The notes: generated by a model from the sequence alone, not told the origin. A DNA stretch of 64,000 nt from Symsagittifera roscoffensis (GCF_963678635.1 NC_087065.1:28663254-28727253), one strand, 5' to 3'. Counted from the stretch's first letter, positions 10,424-22,104 are shown. Numbers and translations are program-made.

Positions 10424-12211
10424 CTTTTTTGTGTTTCATGTAAGTTTCTTGTATGGAGCTGCGAGAACAAAAGGCAAATGTAAAACGCTCAAAAAAATTT
10501 GCTCGGACAAACAAAAACTTTTCAAACTAACGTGATATGTTTTTTGTTTGTAGCCTAATTTTTTCGGGGATCTAAAGGATATGCTACCTGGATGAAATCA
10601 CAGTTTATTTTTCGTCCATCGATATTTCAGCGATGTATAAGCTTAGAAACAATACCATCAATTATCAGTAGGCTCTTGTGCATACCTTGAAACTAAAACC
10701 CAAAGCAAACAGTGCAAATATGCCAGATCATATGAGAAAAAAAAACCTAACCAAAAAATAACACAATCAAACTTGGGAAACAATTGGCGAAAATTTGGTC
10801 GCGGACGAAACCGTCCCAACAATGGTACTATGAAGAAGCAAGAACATAAAAGAAACTCATTCATCAGAATAGATATCAACCACTATCACGGGATAACGCT
10901 GCTCTTCACGATTTTAAATGATTTCATTGGAATGCCGTTCAACCGTGTTTGACCACACATAAATTAGGAAATTAGAAAACTTTTTCCAGACTAAAAGAGC
11001 GGCATTTGTAGATCCAAAATTGACTGCAACAGCAATTATCGACGTTACGAAGTTTACTCAGAATGGAAACAAACGATTGGAAGAACTTTTTTCGATCTAA
11101 TTATTTCCGTCTCACTGATTATTTGGTAGCTTGCTATGCTAAGCTTTCGCTGCATTGCAAATGATGCGAAGCTCCGCTTAGCCTCCGTGTGAAAATTTTT
11201 TTACTCGATGGTCGTTATTGAAAAGTTTATACCGCGACAAATATGGCTAAAATTTGGAGCTTGACGAAATTTCAATCAGACTGCCCCGCGTACAAAAATA
11301 TAACCCCACCTCAGGTTGAATTAACATATAGATAATCCTCGCTTGGCTTTTACAAACTCAGTCTTAAGTACACTACATTGATTCGACAATTCAATGTATA
11401 TTCAAAAATTAACGCTGATTTATAAAAAAAACCATAATTAGCTAGAGGCGACTTTGAAACAATTTCTTTTACTGTAAATCCAAGATGTTTCATCAATGAG
11501 TCAGCGCTGCGAAGTGCTGCCTTTGTCATCAACAAAGCACAGTGCGACAAATTCAGCGGAAACACTTTGTCAGGTCTGATTCTTCGAAACAGATAGATCG
11601 ACATAAGCAATTTAATTTGTTACTGTGGTGAACATTAGGTATTTTTTAAGTCAATTTTTCCGAAAATGAGTGACGGTACATCGAAACTAGACATAAATCA
11701 AAATTTTCAAACTGATTTTTCTCAACACTTAAGCAATTTTTTTTTTAATTTTCTAATCTCGGTCATATTACGGCTAAAAGGCCTTGAAAAGGATTAATTT
11801 CAATCGACCAATTCCGAGGATTATTTGTGGTACCTGATTTTGCGTGAAAAAAACTAAAACACACCGGATTACAAAGTTCCTCCCCATTTTCAATGTTCTG
11901 ACAATTATCATGAAAACTGTTTAAAATAAAACCCGGCCGACTTCCGGCTGAGTTAAAAAGAACCATTTGAGGAGTGGAAAAATTAAATGTTCATTTTTTG
12001 TTCTTATTTACAGACCATTCAGACACAATTTAGAAATCAACTTAGGTAATAGGAAGAAGTAGTATCAGCAAAACATGGAAATGAAAAAAAAATGAAGCCG
12101 AGAAACTATCACTCTAAAATGAAAACAAAACATCATGGTAAACTATCAAACATGCTTCAATGAAAACATTCCTTGGAGACAAGTCTTTAAACATGTTGCA
12201 ACGTGTGACTT
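10424..12211. other. Intergenic, no supported gene
   Basis: AT-rich DNA with only short open frames, none with recognisable domains. A segment near 11165-11210 (GCGAAGCTCCGC...GCCTCCGTGT) resembles 6595-6620 (GCGAAGCTTCGCCTCTGTGT), so some of this is probably diverged repeat. No RNA gene or transposon ends were found. Confidence 0.55.
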
Positions 12212-12480
12212 AAACAAGACTGCTCGTATATTAAGGCACAGCCCTGAATGTTCGGACTGTCCCATAATTCGTATCAAATAGTTTTTGAAAAAGAAAATAT
12301 TGAACACCTATTCATTTAGGACAATATCAAAGTGTAAAATTTTGAGTCATACGAAGTTAATAGGACCAATAAGCTAGCCTCAATTCAATTTGGAACAATT
12401 TTGCGGCGCGGGATATTTTGCCACGCATGAATAATTCGCGCTACGCTCTCAGCATTATGAATAAACTCTTAAAAGCGCGT
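12212..12480 (-). mobile_element. Helentron/HINE-like copy 5, 3' part
   Basis: The minus strand ends in GAGCAGTCTTGTTT after a degraded CAGGGCTGTGCC hairpin and AGTCCGAACATT. Farther in, the family's GGGACAATT and CGCGCTA block is recognisable but worn. The element stops where LINE coding begins near 12490; its other end is found at 13930-14137. Confidence 0.5.
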
Positions 12481-12490
12481 AAACTCTTAA

Positions 12491-13503
12491 GAAAGCCTTT
12501 CATACAGTTGACCACATTCTTTTACTTGAGAAATGTGACGCATATGGTTTTCGGGGACCTGTTTTTGATCTTCTAAAATCTTATTGAAAAAACCGACCAC
12601 AATACGTGCCACTAAAACCAAACGCTCTCAAAATAAAAATGTGAATTATGGAGTACCACAGGGATCCATACTAGGCCCGCTTTTTTTCATCATTTATATA
12701 AATGATATTGAGCTAAATGAAAAAAATGAAAGTAATCTGATTTTATATGCAGACGACACTGTCATAAAAACAACAGCTAGAAACAGGGACTTAACCGGTA
12801 AACATCAAGAAGCGTTGGACAAAACAGCAAGTTGGCTAGAAAGTAACAAGCTGGCCTTAAATGAAGATAAAACAAAAACAATGATACTATCTAAGAAGAG
12901 CAGCGGTAACTCAGATGTCAAAATGAATGGAAGAATTCTTGAAAAAAAACAATCGTTCCGATACTTAGGTGTTCAAATTGACTCTAAACTTTCCTTTACT
13001 GATCATATTACAAAAATTGAAAATAAGTTGTCAAGGTTTTGTGGGATGTATTAAAGGTTGAGGAAAGTTTTAGGTAAAGATCAACTATTGTAAGCATATA
13101 ACGCTTATGTGAAACCCATTTTACAGTACGGGGTTTTGGCTTATGCGTCAACAGGCAAAACGAAAATAGAAACAACTGAACTTAAAACTAAACGGCTTCT
13201 AAAAATTATTTGTTTTAAGAGAAGAAACGAAAGTATCGAAGAACTGAGACAAAAACGCAAAATACACTTTGTCAAGGAATTACATATCTATGACTTATTA
13301 AAGTTACTATGTAAGGTTTTAGAAAAGAGTGCACATCGGCCATTGTCCAGGAAGCTGTAACTGAGAAAACTTTGAATACAATTTTGAATAAGAGAGTTTT
13401 AGCTAGGCAGATACCTGTGCAATCAAAGGGTAATCAAAAACTTCTAAAAACGTTAGAATTAGAAAACTTTTCAACTTTGTTCTAAAATACTACCCAGATT
13501 TTG
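12491..13503 (+). pseudogene. Non-LTR (LINE) reverse transcriptase remnant
   Basis: Three broken frames give consecutive parts of a jockey/CR1-type RT. 12492-12584 encodes AFHTVDH, where the family has F-D-x-V-D-H; 12584-13054 encodes GVPQGSILGPLFF and the catalytic YADD box, then RYLGVQID; 13109-13360 encodes the C-terminal KPILQYGVLAY and LLKIICFKRR region. The first catalytic Asp of motif A is replaced by His, and there are frameshifts near 12585 and a stop at about 13052, so it cannot make active enzyme. No endonuclease or ORF1 remains, as expected for a 5'-truncated copy. It sits between the two halves of a Helentron-like repeat and probably inserted there. Confidence 0.85.
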
Positions 13504-13929
13504 TAATTAAGATTCAGAGCTGCACACAATATCAATTATAAATCGTCAACCATGAGTTTTTGGACAATTTTATTCTAGGAAATTATCAACTGTTTAAACT
13601 CATTTTTGAGTACAATTAGTATTTTAAAAAAAGATTTGCTGTCAAGGGTAGGTATACTGCTGAAATTTTCCCCTTTTTTTGCTTCAAAATTTATTTTTCT
13701 TCTTTAAATCATTAAATCGTTTTTTTTGTTTGAATAACTATCGATATTTAAAAATAACAGAAGTCATAGCAGGATCAGAGGCGCCTGAAAACGGGCTGCA
13801 TAGTTCCACGGCGTTCTCGCAATGTGATTTCGTTTGTTTGTGTATGTAGTAACATTTACAATGAATGGAATCTAATTTGCAAACAATTTATTATGATTAT
13901 TATTTTTATATATTTTAGTCCAGAACATG
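13504..13929. other. Between LINE tail and repeat half, nothing recognised
   Basis: AT-rich sequence, possibly LINE 3' untranslated region plus unrelated DNA. No clear poly(A) end or simple-repeat tail marks the LINE 3' border. Confidence 0.5.
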
Positions 13930-14137
13930 GCAAAATTGGCAGTTTTCAAACCCCCAAAACTTTAGAAAAAATAATCGGATGTAAAGTATCTTTTTGCATT
14001 TGAACTCAGGAAGTCGATATCTTTAATGGGGTATAAAAATTTTTCTTGAAAACTATTATTTCGATTGGTGAAAATTGACGGAATAAAAAAAACCACTCCG
14101 AGCATGAATATTCCGTTTTCTTCGAAAGTCGGAACAA
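13930..14137 (-). mobile_element. Helentron/HINE-like copy 5, 5' part
   Basis: On the minus strand it starts TTTGTTCCGACTTTCGAAG and AACGGAATATTCATGCTCGGAG, and runs inward to the family's GGGTTTGAAAACTGCCAATTTTG-like stretch (in pieces). It is the missing 5' half of the element whose 3' half lies at 12212-12480, about 1.45 kb away. Confidence 0.55.
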
Positions 14138-14544
14138 AAGATTCAGTGGACTCCGCGTTCAAACAACTGTAACGCAGATTTTTTCTGCTCATTGTTTTTA
14201 TCGCGTTTTCCGCAACAAGCGAATAAATCTAGATGATCTAAATCTAGCAAACTGATATTGCAAAGTTGTTCGCTTGCTTTATGATGGAGTGCTTTGGCTT
14301 AATTGCTTACACTTTATCGAATTTGCCTTTAAAAAAAATGCAAACGTTTGAAAAAAGACAAGTGGTCTCGCACGTTTTAGTTACCTGGAATAAAAAAACA
14401 AAAGTGGCTGGAAATTAGTATGCAGAGTGATTTTATGTGAAAAAAGGTTGCCATCAGCCCTGAAATAGCATATTTGAAACAAAAATGAATGACACCTGTT
14501 ACGAGATGTTTGCGTCAAAGTTTTGGTACCTAGTACTTTGACAC

Positions 14545-14752
14545 TAGACGCTATCAGATAACCTACAGAATCCGAAATAAAATTAAAATATTCAAAAAGT
14601 TGATTTAAGATATATTACAGTATGTTTCGTTAAAAGTTTAATACCTAATTCTCCAAAACCACAGGCTATCAGATAACCTACAAAATCAGAAATGTTTTTA
14701 AAAGGTTCTAAAAGTTGGTTTAAGATAACTCTCAGGATGTTTCTTAAAAAGA
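14545..14752 (+). repeat. Diverged tandem duplication, 115-bp period
   Basis: GCTATCAGATAACCTACA at 14550 recurs at 14665, followed by similar AAAGTTG(A/G)TTTAAGATA and ATGTTTC text. Two units only; non-coding. Confidence 0.7.
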
Positions 14753-14954
14753 TTTATGGCCCCAATTGTGGTTGGATTTCCCCCGGTACCGACCCCTGCT
14801 TGAAGTACCCCTTACTGAAGTAACGGCGGGTTACTATACTATTGCGTTTCGCTAAAAGATTTCCAATGTTTTCCAAGCTGTTTAATATTACCAATCTATA
14901 CATATCTATACTTATCTGTCGAAATGTTACTCCAACGGTACCTAAATTGGCAAT

Positions 14955-15600
14955 TTCATACAATTTCGTCTGTCCAAAGCAAAAGAAAACAGAGAGCTTA
15001 GAGCAATTTCATTCAGACCTCGTGGAACTAGCATCACGAGCTGATTGCGGGGATCGCAAAGATGAATGGGTTCGAGACATGTTCACCGCACACATGAACA
15101 ATGACAAAATAGCTGAAGATTTATTAGCACAAACCAGGACCCCACAAGACGCATATGAATAAGCTATACGTAGAGAAAAAGGAATTGAATATAGTCGTAC
15201 TATGAAAACCAACCCTTTCGGAGGACAGCAAATTACGCCAAATTTAGAACCGGTTAACTACATAAACACGCGGGGTTGCGCTAACTACTCTAGCAATCAA
15301 AACGCACAAAGAGGACGAGGAACTCGAGGACGACCGTTCCCACGTGGGTCACAAAACAACAGGGGACAACAGAGAAATACCAATACAGGTAGTCAAAAAC
15401 AGTGCTATAAATGCGAAAATCAAAATATTCAAAATCAATTACAGTCCTGCCCCGCCAAAGATAAAATTTGTGCCAAATGAGCCAAACGGGGCCATTTCGG
15501 TAAAGTTTGCCGTTCCACACAAGTAAACTCTCTAGACGATACAGATCAACAGGAGGAGCTAGAGAAGAAAAGTCTCGAAACTGAAAACGATCCTGTGGCA
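14955..15600 (+). pseudogene. Gypsy 1 gag, C-terminal part with zinc knuckles
   Basis: The first frame carries ESLEQFHSDLVELASRADCG and a VRDMFTAHM segment, typical of the C-terminal part of gypsy capsid. After an in-frame TAA near 15160 comes an Arg/Gly/Asn-rich linker and CYKCENQN, a first zinc knuckle with an altered His position. Then comes CAK-stop-AKRGHFGKVC, where TGA at 15478-15480 replaces the second Cys of a CX2CX4HX4C knuckle. The N-terminal part of gag is missing. Confidence 0.75.
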
Positions 15601-15660
15601 TTTGCCGAATTTTCTTCCAGCAACGGTTGGTAGGATTATCAAATAGATTACTTTTCGGTA

Positions 15661-16191
15661 TTGGCAATCGCAGAATCATTCGAGATTAAAAACACAAGAA
15701 CACTAGCAGAGGACGACTTAAACGGACACATTGTCAAATTAAAAACGAATTCAGAACTATTGTTTGCTATTGCTGATTCGGGAAGCCCAATGTATTTTCT
15801 CAACGAAAAAACCGCGCGGCGCCTTCAACAAAATAACAAAGAGGCAATGTTTGAAACTATCCCAACAGGAGACACCGCACAAAACTTAGCTTGCTATAAC
15901 GGTGAAACGATCGTTCCAAAGGGTAGAATGATTATTGCTATCGAATCAGGGGGCTGGAAATTTCAATCAGCTCCATTCATCGTGGTCGATGATAAGAAAG
16001 CGAACATTATTGGAAGAAACTTGTTACCACAAATCGGTATTAAACTAATCCAAGAACAACAAAAACAAAACGTACATGCCTTACGAGAACAGGAAGAGTC
16101 TGATCCAGCAATTAAAAAATGGGTCAAAGAAAATTTTGCACAACTGTGCGTACTTGTCGGAAAATCCAAGAATCATACAATGAAAACATAG
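15661..16191 (+). pseudogene. Gypsy 1 aspartic protease
   Basis: An open stretch of 176 residues contains ADSGSPMYFL, the D-(S/T)-G active site of a retroelement aspartic protease, and later IIGRNLLPQIGI, matching the (I/L)-(I/L)-G-R-(D/N) element near the C-terminus of these enzymes. The active-site triplet is intact. It runs into the linker before RT and stops at TAG 16189-16191; RT continues in the same direction after that stop. Confidence 0.75.
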
Positions 16192-16842
16192 TTTATTAAA
16201 GATTTCGTTCCGATACAACAAAAAGGTCGCCGCATTCCGATACATTTACACAAACGTCTGGAGGGAGAACTAAACAAACTGATTGATCAGAAACACATTA
16301 TCAAATTGTATAAGTGCTCGGATAGACAACTCATCAGTCCAATTGTCATCACTGTAAAAAAAGATCAAACACTCAAACTTGCGTTGGATTCAAAGAAAAT
16401 CAATACATTTATTCGTGAAAACAAGTATCATATGCCCAATATTGATCTATTACTAGATAACATTGCACAAGTAGTAAAATCGGACAAAACAAAACAGAAG
16501 TTTTTTCCTAAACTTGACCTTCGGTATGCATACTCTCAAATCCCGCTGGACCAGAAAACACGCGCACAGTGCAGTTTCAGCTTAATCGGTGGCAATGCAA
16601 CAAGAACATATCAATTCCAAACAAGATTTTACGGCCTCACGGATATGCCAACGGAATTCCAAAAAGCCATTGATCTAACTTTGACAAATTGCACAAACAC
16701 ATATGCATACTTAGATGATATACTGATAGTTACGAAAGGCTCTACCGAACTACATCAACAGAAGTTGAAAGCAGTGTTGGACAAATTAGATGAAGAAAAA
16801 CTTGCGATTTTACTTGAGAAATGTAAGTTCGCTTGCAAATAG
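16192..16842 (+). pseudogene. Gypsy 1 reverse transcriptase
   Basis: Coding resumes directly after the stop (FIKDFVPIQQKGRRIPI) and then shows LALDSKKIN, the catalytic KLDLRYAYSQIPL (motif A), YGLTDMPTEFQKAID (motif B) and YAYLDDILIV (motif C, two Asp). All three catalytic Asp residues are preserved, so decay is by stop codons rather than active-site loss. The stop at 16840-16842 interrupts the thumb region, which continues as VEWLGF in the same frame. Confidence 0.88.
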
Positions 16843-17572
16843 GTTGAGTGGTTAGGATTCAATAATAATAGCGAAGGCACAACACCGCTCAATAAGAAAA
16901 CCGAAGCAATAGAAAAACTATCATCAACAAAAACGTTTAAACAAACAAAAATTCTATGGGGTCAATACACCACCTCACACGACATATACCAAATTTAGCA
17001 CAAGCAGCTGCTGCACTCCGTCCATTGCTAAAAACACAGAAAAGAAAAAACCACTCGAATGATCCACGGAACATAACACAGCTTTCAAACACATACTGAA
17101 ACTAGTAGCTGCAATCACTCAAAATAAACATTTTGACCAGCAATTAGAAACACGCATAGTTTGTGACGCATCTAACACAGGTTAAGGGGCAGCGTCAGAA
17201 CAAAATTCACCACAGGGTTGGATAACTATAGCATATGCATCACGTTTCTTCAACTCCCTCGAGGAAAAAAAATCCGGAAACGAACTCGAATTATTAAGAG
17301 TAGTTTGGGCAATCGAACATTTCAAATATAATCTGTATGGAAAACACTTTACCGTCATTACAGACCACCAAGCTTTAATCGGCGCTCTAAATGCAAGCAA
17401 AAATAAGAAAACGAGTCAGAGTAGGCTAACAGGGTGGATTGATAGATTAATACCATTTCACTTTGATATCAAACATCTTGCGGGAAATAAAATGGGATTA
17501 ATAGACTATATCTCCCAAAATCCACATGGATTGGCGAAAACCCTAGCGAGTACAATAAGGAAGTTGTTGTAG
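16843..17572 (+). pseudogene. Gypsy 1 RT thumb and RNase H
   Basis: Several frames carry the connection and RNase H. IVCDASNTG followed by TAA gives the first Asp (about 17157-17188), ELELLRVVWAIEHFKYNLYG the Glu helix, and TDHQALIGAL another catalytic Asp; SRLTGWIDRL and FDIKHLAGNKMGLIDYIS close the domain. The final part normally reads A-D-x-L-S; here it is IDYIS. Multiple stops and frameshifts make it non-functional. Confidence 0.8.
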
Positions 17573-18560
17573 CATCAATTAATGCATTCATAAACAACCT
17601 CGAATTGATTGACAACGTCATTCTAAATAATCTAGCCAATCAAAACAAAGCACCGTATGAACTGATAAAAAAACGCGCGAAAAACAAAGGGTTACTAGAC
17701 GCGATATCAAACACTCAATTAACAAACGAACATTCCAAACATTCCACTCACGGTCAATTGCGAACTAAAGTTCGATTTCATTCTCACTCGAAAATCGCCA
17801 ACACACAGTCAGCTCTCTGTCATTCTAAATCGGAAACACTTAAACCAGCTCAAAAAACCGTCCATCCTATTCACTGCGAAATGAACAGACGATCAGAAAC
17901 GCGTGGATTCAAGGGAGGTTTCATCCTCTCGGCACTCAAAAGCTCAGACCCAGAACCACAAAATACCGAGTCGACTGATCGGTGGCAAGGATCGTCGGAC
18001 AGGGAGGAAAGTCTTTCCGATCCACGGTGGCACAAAAAACCACCCGCGAAAGGAAAAAAATCAGTTCAAGGAAACAATCTATCACCGAAAGTGTCACGCA
18101 AGTACAGGATGCACGAGAAGTCATACAGAAAGCAGAGGACACCCGGAAGAAGTCAAACTTTCCTTTCGTTTGTCCTTGCGATAATACGGAAAACCAACTG
18201 ACCAACCAGGCGGCGCAAAAGAAAGAAACCGAGACAAAGAAAATCGCCGGCCCAAAGAAATCAAAATTCTGCCAGACCGAGACCGGAGTCAATTCTAAAG
18301 CCACACAAACAAAATTTCCGGGGAACAAAAATCGGACGATGAAGTCTGAGTCAGCCGTGTGGACCCAACAAAGATTATCCAGGAGGAGACAAATCACAAC
18401 GAGGCACCCCCAACTATGACGAAGAATACGTCATTCGAGGCCAGCCATGAGTTGATCACTGAAGGAGTGGTGGCCACAATAGAAAGATCCACGAATACCA
18501 CAGAAACCGAGGAAGACATCCCACTGTTCAGAAAGAAACTTCAAAGGTGCTGGGAGTACG
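17573..18560 (+). pseudogene. Gypsy 1 long linker between RNase H and integrase
   Basis: After RNase H the frame reads through NNLELIDNVILNNLANQN and then an unusually long Lys/Arg/Ser-rich region, spread over overlapping frames (17605-18201, 17982-18419). It has no recognisable domain before the integrase zinc-binding part. Standard elements have a much shorter tether here. It may be a genuine lineage-specific extension or inserted foreign sequence. Confidence 0.5.
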
Positions 18561-19400
18561 ATTCATTACCGCCGCAACGAAAAAAGATCGGAACCGCCGC
18601 CCACTTATCAATTTCGTCGAGAATTTCTTATGGACCCTATTGGCACAACATTAGAAATTGGCTCCACGTCCGCGAAAACTGTCTACTAATTGACGAGAGG
18701 ATAGTAATACCAACTCAATTGCGACAAACAGTTCTTGATAGTCTACACTTAACTCATCCTGGATCGGCGGCCATGTTGGATATATGCCAACATGTCTGGT
18801 TTCCGCACATACACAGAACTATTGTCCACATGGCACAAAATTGCAACGGAACAAGGTAAAAACTTAAAACCCATCATAGGAAAGAAACATTCATTTCTTA
18901 TGGAACAGGTAGTCGAACCTAACGAGGAAGTTCAATTAGATTTCGCAGGATCCCTCCCGGATGAATTAAATAAGGATGCTTACATTCTTGTTGCCATAGA
19001 TGAATGGTCAAAGTTTCCCACAGCAAAATTTGTTTCCAACACAACAGCAGACATTGCTATTAAGTTCATGCAGCGCTATATTTCCAACAACGGGGTACGA
19101 CGAAAATTAAGATGTGATCAGGCTCAATCATTCAGAGCAAAGAAATTTCAACTTTTTTGTAACTCAAACAAAAATAAAACTACTTTTTGCACCGGTAGAA
19201 GAGCACAGAGCAATAGGGGTAGTTGAACGAATGATACAAACATTAAAACACAGGTTAGCGGTAATGAGAAGTGACCAAACAAACACACCATACCGGCTAG
19301 CTTCTGATGTAGCGGAAATAATAAAAACATTGCGGATTACGCCACACGGCGTCACAAAAGTTTCACCGTTTTACTCCGAACCAAACACTCCGTTATAGAA
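18561..19400 (+). pseudogene. Gypsy 1 integrase
   Basis: 18359-18859 ends with HLTHPGSAAMLDICQHVWFP and MAQNC, the HHCC zinc-binding region with its last Cys lost at a frameshift. 18792-19226 carries VQLDFAGSLPD (first catalytic Asp) and LRCDQAQSF (second Asp). 19114-19398 carries GVVERMIQTLKHRLAVM with the catalytic Glu. All three acidic residues of the core are therefore present but in two different frames, with a shift near 19140-19220. Confidence 0.85.
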
Positions 19401-19503
19401 TATCGCAACAAGCAGTACACCAAATAACTTAAATTGAAAAAACGCAAAACATGCATGTTTAGATAGAAAGAACTTAGCACAGCCTCCTCTACCCAATGAA
19501 ATC

Positions 19504-19989
19504 ATGCATGATCTCCAGAGATGGTCAGAAGATGAGGTGTCAGTTAAGGGGAAAGGAAAGACAAGCCACCAAATGCCAAAGAAACTTCAAAATTCTCCGC
19601 CACAACAGAAAACAGGTGCAGGTCTTAAAGTTATAGACGTAGTAAAAGATAAGCGTAATGTAAGATACAAAGTGATACAGAGAACAATAGACGCACATAC
19701 TAAGAAACGTATAGAGCAGATGGCTCGGAAAACAATTAGGATAGCAACGAAAGTGAAAAATCCAAAAACCTTCAAACAAAGATATAAAACAGTTGATGGG
19801 AAATTTTGGACATATACTCCACACACCGCTTGGGTACAAACATTCGGAAAACAACCAAGGTTATTAAGAAATAGCGGAACAGCTTTTGTACCGAACCCTC
19901 TAATCTACGGGCCTTGTCGACCTTCTCGACTTAGTAATTATGTTGCGTATAAATCCGCACGGAGAACTGGACCATGTCTACGTTTTTAG
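19504..19989 (+). pseudogene. Gypsy 1 post-integrase frame A
   Basis: 161-residue basic frame with DVVKDKRNVRYKVIQRTIDA and a Tyr/Trp-rich segment KTVDGKFWTYTPHTAW. It follows integrase directly, so it is probably the pol C-terminus or a small extra ORF. It has no signal peptide or membrane segment, so it is not an envelope protein. No family recognised. Confidence 0.45.
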
Positions 19990-20357
19990 ACATTGAAAAC
20001 CCCAACGCGCAACAACACGCAATGTTCGAGGAAGATGAAACCATGGGTTTGCCAGTGAAGATAACGAAAAAGCAATCACGTCAACAAACAAGCAGCCCAA
20101 CAAAGAGAAAGGCAACGACTACCGGGAAGAGAACTGGTGGACGACCACCAGCAAAACCACAAAACAGAGGGATGACGTTACAGACGGAGGTGCCAATACA
20201 GAAAGCCACAACAACAACAACACTTGAGAATTCATCAAGTCATTCGCACGACTACCACTCCACCACATCTTCGGAGGATATAACCCCTTCGCTAAAACGT
20301 CAAAATAAAAAAGGAACACCACCAGAACCACAAAGAAAGTCTGCACGAAATCGGTAA
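19974..20357 (+). pseudogene. Gypsy 1 post-integrase frame B
   Basis: 127-residue low-complexity frame overlapping the end of frame A by 16 bases. It is rich in Lys, Thr, Pro and Gln, with KRTGGRPPAKPQ, an AT-hook-like GRPP core. The tail of retroelement integrases can carry such DNA- or chromatin-binding segments, which is the most likely explanation; that is inference. Confidence 0.4.
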
Positions 20358-20575
20358 TCGGCGCTGACAAATGCATTTGGAAATGCCATTCCAAAAAACA
20401 CGATAACTGAGTCACAGGGCAGCGGGAAAACAAAAGAGATTCGCCACCCGAGCAACCGAAATCAGAATACCCGAGTTTAAAGACTCTAATTCAAGAGATG
20501 GGTTTTACGATATCAAAGAAACCTCAAAAACGGTCATATAAAGAAACCTCAAAAACCAACAAAAAGGTGGTCTGA

Positions 20576-22104
20576 TCGAATATCGTCCGGAAGCGTGTAA
20601 AATTACATGTCTTGCGTTTTTCACTGTTTTTAGCCTTGCTTTTACTGTTTTTGGGTTTTTTTGAAATATATTCCTACATATTTCATGGTTTTTTGTCCTT
20701 TAAACACTGTATTTGTGTAATTAATTTTTATTCATTAGTTTTGTTTTATCCCGTGACGTTCATAATCGAGAGGCCCGGACTCACCTGCTGGCTCCGGAGT
20801 TTTAGTCTTGACTACAAAAAAAAACATAAATTGAGCTATCTGGAGTGTCAGTATTTTCCGAATAGCTCACATTAGGCAATCAACGCCTCCGATGAGAGCA
20901 TTCGATCGGCGCAGAGGTTAAGCCGCTAAACTGTTTGTCATTTTGATGATTATCACTTTGAAGAAGCCTATCTAGGAGCGCTCTTGAAGCATCAATGTAG
21001 CAAATGCCTAAAAACTCTCTATTGGCCGAAAAACTCCGTACTAAAAGTTTGACCTCCGTGAGAGATCAGATATTTAGTTCCAAGTGTTTGTCACCATGCC
21101 GACTATGCCAGATGGTTTTTGTGTTTTTTGACAAACGTGTTACAATTTTTAGGCTCGTAACTAAACGGGTTTTATATGGCATTTAATTTCATCTAATATA
21201 AACACAAGACTTCAAGCAACATGGTTTAATATTTTTGAAGTCATTTTTAGCGGCCATTGTTATAATACTGAAGTTTGATTTAATGCTACTTTCTCTCAAC
21301 TGCTCCGGTTCTGACATATCAGTTTCCAATGGAACTAAAGTGCGCAGTTTTAGGGCATAGGAGCAGTTGAAACTAAACCAATCTAGCTCAAATCAGTCGG
21401 AGCTCAGACCTCCCTAAGCTGCATGTTCACAACAACCAGTTTCGGAAATCGCCCAAAATTGCCACTCTGGGAGTTCACATCAACTACCATTCAACCGTGG
21501 ATGTTATTCAACCATTAAAACTACTGGATGCTAGGCAGTTGTACTGTCACAAATGGTACAATCCGGACATCTTTTTTCTATCAGTTTCAACAATAAGTTC
21601 CGGACGTCGGTTCTTGTAAAGTTTTCAAAAGTTCAGAAAAATTAGAGCAAGGAGCTGTTGAGCTTGAAAGAAAGCAAGGATAAGATTGATTTCTTAGACA
21701 AAGATGGAAAAAGATTGAGAAAACGGCTCATTTATACGATTCAGCAAAGTACACGGGAAAAGGGCGCACAGACAATTCAGCCACAGACAATTCAGCCAAT
21801 TTGAAGTTCAGACAATTCAGCCAAAAATATACAGAAAATTCAGCCAATAATATACAAATAAATTCAGCCTGAGACAATTCAGCCAGTTTTATAAAACGCT
21901 AGGTTCGAAAGAAAAAAAATTGGAGTTATTAATCGGTTTAAGGTCGCTGTAAATGGGAGTTTAAGTGACAACTAAAAACTGTTGCTTGAAGATATCGAGA
22001 AAAAGAACAAAGAAAAGAATAGCAATTATGTGTTATTGGGATAATTAATTTACTTTGGAGGGTATAACAAGAAGGATCTAAAAATCCTTTGAGGCTCAGT
22101 TATT
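20576..22104. other. Intergenic, possible 3' LTR remnant, no gene
   Basis: 20576-20930 directly follows the polypurine-like tract and could be 3' LTR, but no second copy exists in the window to prove it. The rest holds short frames without domain character. A 10-bp inverted repeat CAACTGCTCC/GGAGCAGTTG at 21299-21308 and 21360-21369 is the only other structure besides the short array at 21768. Confidence 0.5.
21768..21886 (+). repeat. Short interspersed ACAATTCAGCCA repeats
   Basis: GACAATTCAGCCA and close variants (AAATTCAGCC, AAAATTCAGCCA) occur seven times in about 120 bases with irregular 12-27-base spacing. Non-coding and not CRISPR-like, since repeats and spacers vary in length. Confidence 0.7.

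Larger units (their letters stand above)
14950..20575 (+). mobile_element. Decayed Ty3/gypsy retrotransposon 1
   Basis: The gene order gag, protease, RT, RNase H, integrase is that of Ty3/gypsy elements. Every domain is recognisable but split by stops or frameshifts. I found no direct LTR pair: the sequence around 20575-20930 has no counterpart upstream of 14950, so the 5' LTR is absent or too worn to see. A purine-rich AACAAAAAGGTGG at about 20553-20565 could be the polypurine tract before a 3' LTR. The copy looks old and immobile. Confidence 0.85.

Noticed and set aside
19504-20357. Envelope gene of the gypsy element
   Set aside because: No signal peptide, membrane segment or furin-like site; the frames are basic and low-complexity.
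20576-20930. 3' LTR of gypsy 1
   Set aside because: No matching sequence upstream of 14950, so no LTR pair can be shown.
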